Assembly: GCA_949358305.1 (NCBI GenBank)
Contig: OX442322.1
Coordinates: forward strand, 7,504,001-7,568,000
Length of the DNA: 64,000 nucleotides
DNA from: Strigamia acuminata
Lineage: Eukaryota > Arthropoda > Chilopoda > Geophilomorpha > Linotaeniidae
Direction: 5' to 3'
Every line of letters starts with the position of its first letter. Within the stretch, counting starts at the first letter, position 1. Made by a program: the position numbers and the translations under genes. This document shows, in pieces, positions 41,774 through 53,197 of this stretch. Under the pieces are notes generated by a model. The model saw only the letters and a list, made by a program, of their open reading frames with translations, had not been told where the DNA came from and ran no database searches.

Positions 41774-43526
41774 CAACAGCGTAAGTTGTGATTCGTGGAA
41801 GGCAGGAACTTTTTTATGCTTTTTAATGAATTAAAGTAAAAGGTTTACGCCAGTTTTGTTTATCTGAATTTAAAAGTTAACGTTTTAACGTTTTATTATA
41901 TAAATTTATTTTAAATTAAAAAATTAAATTAATTTTATTAATTAATATTTTTTTTATTTTTAGTTGAAACGAACTTGGAACTATTTCGGATTTTCATATA
42001 TATTTTTTTTTAAATCAAAATAAATAGAAAGTGAATAACAATTTAAAAGACTAAAATTAATAATTCTTGTAATTATTTAAAAATAATTTGAATATTTTTT
42101 ATAAATTAATTTTATTTAAAAGTTAAAAAAAAAATAGCAAGCATTTGGATATTTTGTTGTTGTAATAATTCAAGTGTTTTGATCCAAATAAATATTGACT
42201 AAAATTTGAAAATGACGTGGTTTATTTAAATTTAAAATTTAAATAATATGCTTAAAAAAAGTTTAATATGGAAGCGAGTGCGAGTTAATGCGGAATAGTT
42301 TGAATATTAATACAATCGGACGTTGTAAAGGACAAGAAATATCGAAAGCAAGTTGAATTTATACGTCGCAAATATATTTGTGCGACAGGCATCACTCTGC
42401 CAATTTGCAGTTGGCTTTGCTTTTTCCAACGAACGAATCAAGGAAGAATAAAGCCATGACGGGTTGGCTGTGAACGAGTTTTTTTGCTCAGTTCCCGTTC
42501 GTCTTTTTATACCTAGCGGTCATCCGGTACTCGAACACAACATTATGTGTTTATTATTTGCTATTTTACTGGTATTTTTTGAGAAAAAACGTGTACGAAA
42601 CGACGCGGTTTACGCTCATTTTGTTTAGGACGAATGTCAACGAGAAAATGACGGCCACATGAAACGTAGCCATTTTGTTGTGATCTTCAAACATTGAATT
42701 CGCTCGTTTATTAACGCCCTGTTAACACTTTTAGTCGACAGATAATCACGTTTTAAGTATCCGTTGACATTTTTCGAACGCTGATTGCGCTTTTTGATCG
42801 GATTTGCATCGAACCAACCGCGTTTTCTGAGCTACGTTTGACAATGGCGCAGACATGGATGAGGTATTTACTTTCAGTTTGTATACTTTTATTCATTTCT
42901 ACGCTAGTTTTAACTCGTTTTACCACAATTACTAGCACTTTTTGACGTATATTTAGTTGGGGTTTGGGATTTTTCTACCGGGTGTGGACGACACGCTTTT
43001 AAACCCGGTTTATCTCTGATTTAACTTGGGAATTGAGTATTAATTGGCGATTTGACGCTGATTGGAATATAATTTTGATTGTTTTCAGAGGATTTAGTTG
43101 TGGATGGGCTCGGTGCAGCATTTGGCCAAGTCGGCTCGACCATTTTGTGGTATTCGCCTTGGAGAAGTGTGGACTGTGGGACGCAATTTGGTGGTGGTTG
43201 ACGATGTTTTGATTTATTATTGAATAGGTTTCACCCTAAACCACTTGGCAGAAGCTTCTTTAGACCGATGACTTTGATTTGACTTGGAATTGGTCATTTT
43301 TTTCGTGGTATCCATTTTTGCAAATCGAAGATGAAATTGTGGGTAGCTGGAATGGTTGTCGACATTGGCACCAGCTGCAGACACGATTTTGCAATGTTCT
43401 CTCACATTGTTACAAACAATTACATCACACAGGATTCTTTACTGTGTGTTAAAACACTTTTTTTTTCATTTTTTGAGTAAAAAGGCCAAGTGTAGCACTT
43501 CGCTTGGTGATTAGCCTGTTCAAACT
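41774..43526. other. AT-rich intergenic region
   Basis: No supported gene. It contains A/T runs (41880-42260). At 42844 an ATG (ATGGCGCAGACATGGATGAG, then GTATTT) could splice to 43090 to give a 46-codon Trp-rich frame, but I have no support for it. Confidence 0.5.
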
Positions 43527-44546
43527 TGTCGCGCTCAACTCTAACCGTCGCTAACTCGTGGGTTGATTACTTAATTCGACTAACTCACTACCGCTTTGCT
43601 CAAGCGGTTTACCCAAAGAAATGATTACACAGATACAAAAGGTAAAATATAATATAGATTTATTCTGTGGGACAATGTACAGATATATCTTATATATATA
43701 TATATATAAAAGGTAGGTAAAAGGTAAATCGGAATGGGTGAAGGGAAATGGAAAGGTAAAGGTATGATGAAAGCTGGCTGGAATCGGCGAGGTCGTCTGT
43801 TGTCTCGGTCGTGTCCAAGATGGCGTCCTCGTTGTGGCAACGTGGTGTCGTCTTGGGCCGGCGTGGCAATATGGCGTCCTCGGCTCGTCTCTGGCTGGTC
43901 CTTCGGGCTCACGCTGGTCAGGCGCGAGTGAATGCTTAGTTAAAAGGCTTACTTCGGGCTGTTGTCTAGGTTTTTGTGTGGTGTCCGGCGATCACACAGC
44001 GGCGGACTCTTCTGGCTCCCGGCGGTCACACAGCGGCGGGAACGCTCGTCGTGGTTTTACTGCAGTTTAGGCTTGTGCGACCGTTTGTCTGCACAACTCG
44101 CTAAACTGGAGTGGTTTTTACTATTTCTAGCTGGTGTGCTAAAATAGTGTGGTAATCTTATCTCGCAGGTTACTCTGCGGAGTTTGACACTGACCAAACG
44201 TACTCACGGTAAATTGTCCTTTGTCCTTGGTCAATCCCAGTATATTTACTTGGGCCTGATCTTGTAGGACGACGGGTTTTACGTGTGTTTCTCGTTTGAT
44301 GGTTGTGTTGGTTCTGCCCGCTCAGTGCAAGGCACATTCCTTTGCACAAAGCGGGGTTGACAGGTGACCGGAATCACCCAATGGTGGGGTGGACGAGCCA
44401 TCCCCACTCCCTCAGGGCAGACGCCTGTCCATTGACTAGATGTCAATGCACTGAGGGAAGGGAGACGCGCTTGCGGCTCCCCTTACACCCGAAACGAGGT
44501 CACGAGAGAAACTCTTCGTTGACCCCGGTCCAGTCGGGTCACAACA
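43527..44546 (-). repeat. Element C 3' LTR (element sense)
   Basis: 1020 bp, starting TGTCGCGCTC and ending TCACAACA on the plus strand. It includes an (AT)n run near 43690-43710. Confidence 0.96.
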
Positions 44547-44557
44547 CTTCCCCCTCC
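44547..44557 (-). other. Element C polypurine tract
   Basis: The minus strand reads GGAGGGGGAAG immediately before the LTR start TGTTGTG. Confidence 0.8.
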
Positions 44558-44582
44558 GAGCTCAGACCGTGGGGCTGAGCGA

Positions 44583-47500
44583 TCACTTCTTTCCTGGGGG
44601 ACCCGACACTGAGTCCGTCACCTGGGCGTAACTCACTCCAGGGACAGGCGGTTGAGTGCCGGGTGGCGCGGGTAGATCGCCTACTAACGCCGAGGACCGA
44701 TCTCGGGGGTCCTCATGCTCCGTAATGAAGCATAATGCATGGCCGTCAACTGGCTCATGCGGGGCACGCGTCCTCTCGTGTAACCAAACGCTCGGGATGT
44801 AGGCGGAGAAGCCGGTGTTCGTATGCCGGATGGCATTGGCTTCCGCTGGCGTCACTGGCACACGGTGGGCTCTCAGCAACCTCTGGTGGAAGATGAGGTC
44901 TCTAGTCTTCCGGATCTGGTTGTGAAGCCAGATGAAGACTGATTTGCCTTTGTCCCGCTGCGCGAGGATAAACCTCCTGGTCGCCGTCGTCATCGAGAGA
45001 TGGGGAAACTCTTCGATGATTCGCCCGTAATAGTCTGGCGGAGGCGGTGCCGGCTTCGGCTTCTGGGTGGCCGCGGGAATAGCGGCTTGCGTCGTTGTCG
45101 CCGCTCGGGCCGGTGAGGTCCCGGGCGGTGTCGGCTTCGTTTGCTCGACGGACCTGACGGGTGGCGTTCGGCACAGCAAGCGCTTTGGTTTACCCGCCAC
45201 TTCGAACAGGGCGGGTCCTTGCGGGGATATCTCCGCAGGCATCGGTGGCGGAATCGGAACTCCGCTCGTCGGCGAGATCACCATTTCTACATCCTCTGCC
45301 GATTCTTCCGTCTGGATGGTCAAGGCGCGCAGTTGTTGGGTAGGCGCCGCTGTCCAGGTGGCGGAGGTATAACGAAACGCCGTGCTTCGCAACTTGTACC
45401 CCTCAAATTCGGGGTTTACCACATCCCTGGTTAGCTCGTACCGAGTCAACACAGGGTCGGGCAGAATGGAGCTCCACTCTGCGAGGAGTGCACGGGGAAC
45501 CTGTACACCCTCTCTGTCCACGACAGACCATGCGGCCATCGCCTGACGCCCTTCTCCGAAGAGTGCTGGGGTTAGCAGCTGCATCATGACCTTGGTCAAT
45601 GATAGCTGTAGGCTGCGACGATTCACTGGATTCGATCGCTCCGAATCCGCAGTGAAGGCACACGAGAGCTTACTCATCATCGCCGTTGCCCATTCGATGA
45701 AATATCGCTGGGCCTGATCCACACCTCGCAAGGCGGGCGCGGAGACTCTTGGGTCTTCCATCACGAAGCGAAACGCTGAGAGCTCGGAGATAGTCGGATT
45801 GGCGGCTTCTCTCGCGAGTCGCGCTTCTTCGTCTCGCCTCTCGAAGAACAGGGCCGAGGAACCGGGTCGGGGTCGGCTCGGCCTGTAAATGTCGGTCAAA
45901 TTGGCTCGACATTCCTGCATAATGCTCTGTCCAACGGGGAGAGGGACTGAGCGGTCGGTGTGTAAATTCGGCGGATCGCTCGAATTCAACAACGACGGCG
46001 GTCGCAGGTTACGGATCGAGGCAGGTACGATATTTTTTGTTGTTTTTTGTGTCTGTACCTCCTCATTATTGTTTTCTTTTTTATCCGTGTTTTTTGTGTT
46101 TGTTTCAGGAGTTTCTCCTGTTTCCCCCCCGACCAAAATTGGATCCGGAACGGATTCAACTATCTCGTTTACCGGAGGTGAAGGGGCGTCGAAATACTCC
46201 TCGTTGTCACTTGGCGGTGCTTGTTCCGACTCGCCAGCGAACATATCGACGATTTGGCCGTCAGTTTTAGACTTGACTTGGCCCTTGGCCCACATTTCTT
46301 GCGGGAATTCCGGAATGTACGGAGTTAACTCTCGTACCTGGATCGACTTTTGCTCGGTGTTGTCCTCGAGCTTGCGTAATTTATACGCGTTACCGCCATG
46401 CTTGCCGATGATTACATACGGTCCATCTCTCTTGTCGGCCAAGCTGGCGGTGATCCCTCTCGCTGCATTTGAGAGGGTGTGTGTATCTTTCCACACTAAA
46501 TCATTGATCTCGAAATTCACGAATTTTCCACCGCTTTTATCTTGTAAAATGCGGTCGCGCATGTTAAAAATGTGCGCCATCATATGCTTGTATGTGTTTG
46601 AAATTGTTTGCTCCAATTTATACACATACTCATGTGGTTTCTCTGGGTCCACCACATTTACCGACTCTGCCACTCGTGGGTCCCAAGGCACTCGTAGCTC
46701 TCGGGCGAAGTTGAGGTAGGCCGGAGAAAAATCTCTCGTCCTCGAGACTGTTGTTCGTATGCTGAACGCGATCTCCCTCAAGTATTCATCCCACCTATTG
46801 TGGATGTCAGTGAATATGCTTAGTGCATATTTAATGTCCCTGTTGAGTCGCTCAACGGGATTTGTTCTGGGATTGTAGGTCGAAGTATGTGACGCCACAA
46901 TCCCGAATTTCTCACAAAACTTACCCCAAATTTTCGAGATAAATTGGGGTCCGTTATCGGATATTATTTTACGTGGAAATCCGTAACGTAACGCCACGTC
47001 GTAGATACATTCAACGATTTTCTCTGCTGAAGGTCTAGCGACGGCGTACAACTCGGGCCAACGAGTTGCCACGTCCATTATAACGATAATGTACGCATTT
47101 TTATTTCCCGTAACGGGTTTTGGGCCCATCACATCGACACTTAAACAATCAAAAGGCGCGTAAGGCCCTAAGAAGATAGTTTCGAATGGTGATTTTCTCC
47201 TCGGCTTACACGCTTGACATCGCTGACATTGGTGGACAAAAAGAGCGATATCTTTTTTCATCCCTGTCCAGTGAAAAAGCTGTGTAGCACGATAGAGTGT
47301 TCTGCTTACTCCCGCATGGCTCGCAAGCGGGTGCCCGTGTAACAACCACAGCACGCGACCGATTAAGGAAGCAGGTATTACTACCTTTACTGCGGTGTCC
47401 GATTCACTCAAGTCATCTTGGTGATTTGGGTGATGTTTCACTAAAAGGCCGTCATCCAATAGGTAATCTATGGATTCGTGTGCATAACGACGCTTCTGCC

Positions 47501-50068
47501 TTCTGGTTAGATTGGGCGGATATTTTCCTGTCAGTACGAATCTAGCTCTGTCCTGACATTTCTTGTCTAATTTTTGTTGCACAATTATTTCCTCCCTTGT
47601 CGGGGGACTGCTTTGCATCTGCTCGCCGACATGAGCGTGGAAGGCGCTTAGAAGCGGGTCATTTATTCTCCGCTCTAGCTTAAATTCCTTCCTTGCATTT
47701 GGGTAATTGTCAGCAGCTGGTTGGTATAACCGCGTCCAAAATCCACAGAATTTTACATCTGCCGGAGACGCGGTGGGAATTTCATTCATCTTCCTTAAAT
47801 CCCAACGGTGACAACTCGTAGGGCAATAAATGATGCGGGAGTCATCCTCGCCATCATCGTCAGCGTCGATTGGATCTGACACTGGTGCCCGTGACAGAGC
47901 GTCAGCCACGACGTTATATTTGCCGGGCTTGTATTGAATGGTCAAGTCGCATGCCATCAGTTCTAACTGCCATCTGGCTAGTCGACCGGCTGGCTCTTTT
48001 AATTTCATCAGCCATTGTAACGCTTGATGATCTGTGTGGACCACAAATTTGGTATATTCGAGATAATCTCTGAATTTCCTTATGGCCCACACAACGGCCA
48101 AACACTCCAACTCGGTGGCATTGTAATTCTTTTCAGCGCCTTGGAGTTTGCGACTTATAAACATGCACGGCAGGTCTTGTTCGACTCCGTCGCGCACGTG
48201 TGTTTGAAGCAACGCGGCTCCCAACCCAACTCTGCTGGCGTCCGTATGTAATATGAACGGCCGGTTTAGGTCGGGTAGAGGCATTACGCCGACTTCCGTC
48301 AGCATCCTCTTTATCGCATTAAATGCGAAGCTGCACTCATTTGACCATACAAATTCGTTTTCATTCTTCAGGAGGTCGGTAACTGGGGCTGCCACTTCAG
48401 CTAGACCCGGTAGCAACCTGCCGAAGAAGTTTATCATTCCCATAAACCGTTGGACACCTTTAACGTCCTCGGGTGGTGGGAAACGATTAATCGCATCGAT
48501 TTTTTCGGGGCCAATAGCTAAACCATTGACTCCAATGCGATAACCCAGGAAGGCAAGCTCCTTTCGACAGAACTTGCTCTTGCCCGGATGCACGTGTAAC
48601 CCAGCTTTTGCCAGCCGGGTGAGCACTTGGTCGATGTGCTCAATGTGCTCTTCGAATGTTTTGGAGGCAATAACTATGTCATCTAGGTATGCCCATACAA
48701 ACTGATGCAGGATATCACCCAATACGCTTTCGATTAGCCTCTGAAAGGTACTGGGAGCATTCACTAAACCAAATGGCATGACGTTGAACATCAACCGTCC
48801 AATTGGCGAGTAAAATGCTGTTTTTATCTTATCCTCTGGCCTCATCTCAACTTGCCAGTATCCCTTTGACAGATCCATCGTCGTAACCCAAGAAAAGGGG
48901 CTAAGCTCTCTCAAAATGGATTCGATAGACGGCATCTGTATGGGATCTATTTCTGTCACCGCGTTTAATGGGCGGTAATCAATGCATAGGCGTGGGTCCG
49001 AGCCCGGGCGCATCACGAGTACAACTCGCGTCGCGTATTCTCCCTGGGCCTCGGAGACAATGCCACTGTCTAGCATTTCTTGGCACATTTTTTGCACTAT
49101 TTCACGTTTTTGCGGGTTCATTCCCTTATACGCAACTCGTATAGGTTTATTATTCGTCAATTTAATTTCGTGAATAGCCTTATTCGTTCGGCCCGGTTTT
49201 TTCGACAGGATCCCCTCATATTTAAGTAGGACCCTTCGTAGGGCTGCCGCTTCGTTTAATTCTAAAGCGGCGTCGGCGACAAGCGTTTCCACTACATTGT
49301 CCCGTTGCAATTCTGTTACGAATGCTTTAAAATCGTAGTCTTGAACGAATTTCTTTAGGCCTTTCTCCCACTGTGTCTTGTCGGCCGCTTCTTTTACAAG
49401 AGCTGGTGGCACGACAATTGCGGGTCTTTCCTTATCATTTCTGATATAATTCCAAGATTTCGTTATTGGATTTGGTTGTATTTCCATTGACGCCATGAGG
49501 TCTAAGCCCAACAGAAAAATTCTGTCGCATGTGGGCAGGACCAGGAAAGGGTGCTGTTCTACCCCTCCGAGCCACTCCATGGTCAATAATATAACTCCTT
49601 TTGGACGCGCCATTCCGTTGGCGGTTTTTAGACGTATATTTTTATTAACGCCTTTTATCTTATCGGTGAGACCCAATGATGCTACTATGTCTTCGGAAAC
49701 GAACGAGCGATCTGCTCCCGAGTCTAGCAGTCCCATAATTTTTTCACGTTCTATTGTCATGGGCAACATGCATAGGCGGTTGGTGTATTCGACCGCCACG
49801 TTGCACATGAAAACACGAAATTCTTCTGTGTCTTCGACTACTTGAGGTAATTCTTCAAGCAGTAGGTTCGGTTCTTCCGCCTCAGCCTCAGCGTTTGCGG
49901 TAATTACCTGCAAAGCGTTGTTGGCCCTGTCTTGAATTTGGGCGTTAGCTATGTCACTACCCATTTCTTTGACTGGTGGCGGCTTATCGAACCCTTTGTT
50001 AAACCCCTTCTTCTTCATGAATGGCGCAGACGGTCGAGAAGTTATTTCTTCGCCGCCTGCGCTGACTC
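44583..50068 (-). CDS. pol: Element C Pol fused to an ORF3-type C-terminal domain
   Basis: 1811 residues counted from the ATG at 50018; the frame is open back to the frameshift site. Protease has LLDSGADRSFVSEDI. Reverse transcriptase has MPFGLVNAPSTFQ and YLDD at 444-447. RNase H has HTDASRVGLGAALLQ. Integrase has its zinc finger near 893-933, acidic residues in VDVMGPKP, SDNGPQF and NPVERLN, and the module RDGPYVIIGKHGGNAYKLRKL. At about residue 1340 (NLRPPSLLN), where element B Pol ends, this protein continues for about 470 residues. That extension carries the two blocks of element B ORF3: GRQAMAAWSVVDREGVQVPR, then FHQRLLRAHR, WLHERTR and HEPVDGHALCFI. The extension lacks the Arg/Ser-rich N-terminal half of ORF3. 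It may be a fusion produced by deletion of the pol stop, spacer and intron, or the ancestral state. Confidence 0.94.
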
Positions 50069-50087
50069 GTTTTTTGACTCGTTTTTT
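50024..50087 (-). promoter_or_regulatory. -1 ribosomal frameshift signal, element C, duplicated heptamer
   Basis: Two in-phase heptamers AAAAAAC lie at 50087-50081 and 50075-50069, 12 nt apart. The second is followed by a 6-nt spacer GAGTCA and by GCGCAG (50062-50057), which can pair with CTGCGC (50029-50024), as in element B. The -1 frame is open from either site into pol. Confidence 0.87.
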
Positions 50088-53000
50088 GCCATGGCGAGTT
50101 TAATCTCTGCCATCTGCTTCATTATTGCGTCAAATTTAGCGTCTTCTTTCGCTGTTCTTGGGCACTCATTGGAATAGTGACCCGGTTGGTTACACTTGAA
50201 ACAACGAATATTTGATTTGTCTCTTGGGGCTTCAGTCGATTTTTTCTTTTCAGGGTCTGCTTTCGACGGTGGCGTGTAATTTTTTCGAAAATACTTCGGA
50301 ATTCGGCCGGCATTTGGTTTTAACCTGGCGCGAAATTCTTCTACCGCTCTATCTCGATGGATGAGATGTACTAGCGGTCCTTCCTCATCGCAACCCGTTG
50401 ATAAGGTATCGCGATAGCTTCGTATTTCTTCGTCCGTCGAATAATCGTCTTTTTCTTCTTTTTTGTCTGATTTTCCGGCATCTTGTCCGGCTTCCTCCCC
50501 CTCCTTGACCTCCTCCAGTGTCGCTTGCATGGCTGACGCTGTCGGTGCCTTTTTAGGGGCGGCCAAAGGGTTGGAAGGCAGCGTGGATGTCAGTTTATTT
50601 TTTATTTGTAAACCAACGCTAGCTTCTGCCAGCTCCATTATACCGCTAAGATATTCAGTAGGGCGCATAATTTTATCTGTCGCCCCATATCTTTCCGCAC
50701 TCAACTTGAGACGTTTAGCGGTTGCTGCTTTCTCCGCTTCTGGTAAAGCGGAATAATATCTTTTCTCGATATCTATCGTGTTCTCAAACAGGAAGGCGCT
50801 CATCTCCTCGTAGCTGCCTCCTGTCGGTGCCCTTTCTTCAAGTAGCACCCGTTGCGAGTATTCCGACAAACCGCCGAGAAAGAAAAGGTTGAATCCCGTG
50901 GCATGAAATTCCATCGGGGCCTTTTCGAACAACAATCTGGCGCGAATGTCGTAATCCATTATGGTTTCACCAGGCATCTGGCGAAGACCTCGCATCTTTC
51001 GGCTCACCTCTTCGGGTGTCTCGCCGTAGCGTAGGTCGAATCTCATTAAAAAGTCGTCCCAATTGACGCCTTTCAATCCTTGGTACCACTCACGTGCCGA
51101 GCCTGTCATTAGCTCGACAATACCGTGGGTGAGCATGTCTCCTACGGTGGCTTTGGTGGCAGTCTTAATTCGAATTACTTCGTCAAGGAAGCGATCTCCC
51201 GCTTTCCATGACCCGTCGAAACGGTTCTGAATATAAAATTGCCACCTAATATTCCCGGTAACACTCATGGTGTCACGTCGGGAGACAGCGTATTTTTTCT
51301 TTACGCGGTCGCCAGTGCTACGATTACGATCGTTTCGTTTGCTCAGATCGATTCCCTCGGCCTTCAACGAGCCAAGCAGGGCTCTTCCAAGCTCTCCCAT
51401 CGTATACTGTCGACCCGTCGAATCGGTAAACGCGCTTTGTCGGGGAAGGTCCTGAAACTCCTCCCGTCGGTGGTCGCTATTTTCCGATCGACGTCGTTTC
51501 TCTCTATCGCGCGGAGAGTTGGATCTCTTCCGGCGATTACTTGATTTGTCCTTTCGTCTGTCGTCGTTGGATGAGGGGTCGGAGCTGGGGTCGGGAGACG
51601 GTGAGCGGCGTGGCGGGTCGCGCCGTGAAGAGTTTGACTCTTTCCGGCCCCTACGACGGTCGTCACGTTCCCTTTCCCTGCGTTCATCGCGTTCTCTTTC
51701 CCTTCGTCTTTCTCCGGAACCTCTCTCCGAATCGTGATGACTGGGTGCATTTGACTCCAGTCCATCTGACGACGAATCACTATTTCCGTAGCGATAATAT
51801 TTCGGTCTTTCATCGCGTTTGCCTTCTTCTCGCGAAGAGGTGCGATCATGCGATTGTCTCCTTGACGACTCGTCGTCTTTAAGGATGGGCACTGGTTGTT
51901 GCCACTCAGTCCCTTGCGGATTATCTTGCTGTTGGCTTGTGAGAGCTTGCTCTTCATTTCGCCTAGCATTATTAGCGTTGATTAACCGTGTTATCGCATT
52001 ATTTGTGGCTGAATCGAGAGCTTGCATGCGGGGCCGAGTTTGTTGTTCTCTGGCCGACGCATCTCTCTTGCGCGGAGTAGCTGGTGTCGCCCTCTCCGGC
52101 TGGGGTTTGGGTTTGGCCTTCGGCGTGCGCTTTGGGTCTCCCTCTAGGCTCTCGTCGGACAGCTCGGATGAACTGACCTCTGGTTTGCGAACGGATTTCG
52201 GGTCATCTCGTCGCAATCTGGCCATAAATGCTCGCTCTGCTTCTTGTTGCGAGTGGAAAGCATATCGATGTGCTCTCAGGGCTCGGTCAACTATTTCTAC
52301 CTCCTCGGGAGTAGTCGGATTGGGCTGGGTTCTGCCGTACTCGAGAGCTTGCGCTTCTCTTTCCGCCAGCTTCCTCCGTCTCTCGCGAATGGCTTGTCGA
52401 GCCTCATTCTCTGCATCCGCTTCAAATTGAGCGGAATCAACCAATTGTTGAGCGTGTGCACCTTCAACAATGGTGATTTGTGGGGATACACTGTGCGCTT
52501 TTAAAGCTGCACGTACGATCTGTAACGTTTCGTACACGGTAATTTTCCCCGTCGGAAGGGTGTATCTCACTCCTTCCGCCTGTGCCAATTGCATCGCATC
52601 AATCAAGGTGCCCGAGACGCTGTAAGGCTGGCTCGAAACACGCTTGACAGAGGATGAGTTGGACTTGTGTCCTTCGGACCTGACCGAAGCTGGGCGGCTT
52701 TGCGTAATTGGCGTGTTTAGTGCCGAATTAGCGGTCGTATTTGAGGCCGTCTTTTGTATCGGAGACGCTGCTTTCGGACTGCCCACCTCGGTGTCGTGCG
52801 TTAGACGAGGCGATTGGTTACGGGATAAAACCTCGTTTCCGCTCGTCTCGCCGTCACGGTTAGAACGCGGCAGTTTGGAGTGAGATTGCTCTTCACCCCG
52901 CTCTGTCTCGTCCAATCGCTGCCTCGTCTCGGTGCGAGACGGGTGCGATGCCTCGGATGCGCTTCTACGATCGGGTTTAGGCTTACGCCGTTTTTGCCTC

Positions 53001-53125
53001 GCTTCGTGCGCTGAGGCTTTGGGTAAGGGACCTCCAGATCGCAAGTGATAGTCGGCGCCTTTACGACTGCCGGCTCTCTTGTTTGCGTCGGAGTCGGAAT
53101 CTGTTACTCGGGTATTATCTGCCAT
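50042..53125 (-). CDS. gag: Element C Gag
   Basis: About 1027 residues. The frame opens slightly upstream, but the first ATG in context is at 53125 (AAGAAATGGCAGAT). It has the N-terminal DYHLRSGGPLPK motif, a long Arg/Ser/Glu-rich middle with many RRE and RER repeats, the capsid-like core (WQFYIQNRFDGSWKAGDRFLD, AREWYQGLKGVNWDDFLMRF, MRGLRQMPGETIMDYDIRAR), a link region (EYLSGIMELAEASVGLQIKN) absent from element B, and a CCHC knuckle CFKCNQPGHYSNEC near residue 970. It ends in KNESKNESAQAAKK, where the two slippery heptamers encode the repeated Lys-Asn. Confidence 0.93.
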   Translation of the reverse strand: MADNTRVTDSDSDANKRAGSRKGADYHLRSGGPLPKASAHEARQKRRKPKPDRRSASEASHPSRTETRQRLDETERGEEQSHSKLPRSNRDGETSGNEVLSRNQSPRLTHDTEVGSPKAASPIQKTASNTTANSALNTPITQSRPASVRSEGHKSNSSSVKRVSSQPYSVSGTLIDAMQLAQAEGVRYTLPTGKITVYETLQIVRAALKAHSVSPQITIVEGAHAQQLVDSAQFEADAENEARQAIRERRRKLAEREAQALEYGRTQPNPTTPEEVEIVDRALRAHRYAFHSQQEAERAFMARLRRDDPKSVRKPEVSSSELSDESLEGDPKRTPKAKPKPQPERATPATPRKRDASAREQQTRPRMQALDSATNNAITRLINANNARRNEEQALTSQQQDNPQGTEWQQPVPILKDDESSRRQSHDRTSSREEGKRDERPKYYRYGNSDSSSDGLESNAPSHHDSERGSGERRRERERDERRERERDDRRRGRKESNSSRRDPPRRSPSPDPSSDPSSNDDRRKDKSSNRRKRSNSPRDREKRRRSENSDHRREEFQDLPRQSAFTDSTGRQYTMGELGRALLGSLKAEGIDLSKRNDRNRSTGDRVKKKYAVSRRDTMSVTGNIRWQFYIQNRFDGSWKAGDRFLDEVIRIKTATKATVGDMLTHGIVELMTGSAREWYQGLKGVNWDDFLMRFDLRYGETPEEVSRKMRGLRQMPGETIMDYDIRARLLFEKAPMEFHATGFNLFFLGGLSEYSQRVLLEERAPTGGSYEEMSAFLFENTIDIEKRYYSALPEAEKAATAKRLKLSAERYGATDKIMRPTEYLSGIMELAEASVGLQIKNKLTSTLPSNPLAAPKKAPTASAMQATLEEVKEGEEAGQDAGKSDKKEEKDDYSTDEEIRSYRDTLSTGCDEEGPLVHLIHRDRAVEEFRARLKPNAGRIPKYFRKNYTPPSKADPEKKKSTEAPRDKSNIRCFKCNQPGHYSNECPRTAKEDAKFDAIMKQMAEIKLAMAKNESKNESAQAAKK

Positions 53126-53177
53126 TTCTTGCTTTGGGTATGATGTAATCACAGGTTAGAATCAGTTATTCAACTTG

Positions 53178-53195
53178 ATCCCGGACAGGCCCCCA
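53178..53195 (-). other. Element C primer-binding site, tRNA-Pro-like
   Basis: The minus strand reads TGGGGGCCTGTCCGGGAT, 2 nt from the 5' LTR, identical to element B over this length. Confidence 0.65.
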
Positions 53196-53197
53196 CG

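Noticed and set aside
42844-43220. 46-codon two-exon frame beginning MAQTWMR
   Set aside because: Only a plausible donor and acceptor support it; no homology or conserved motif that I recognise.
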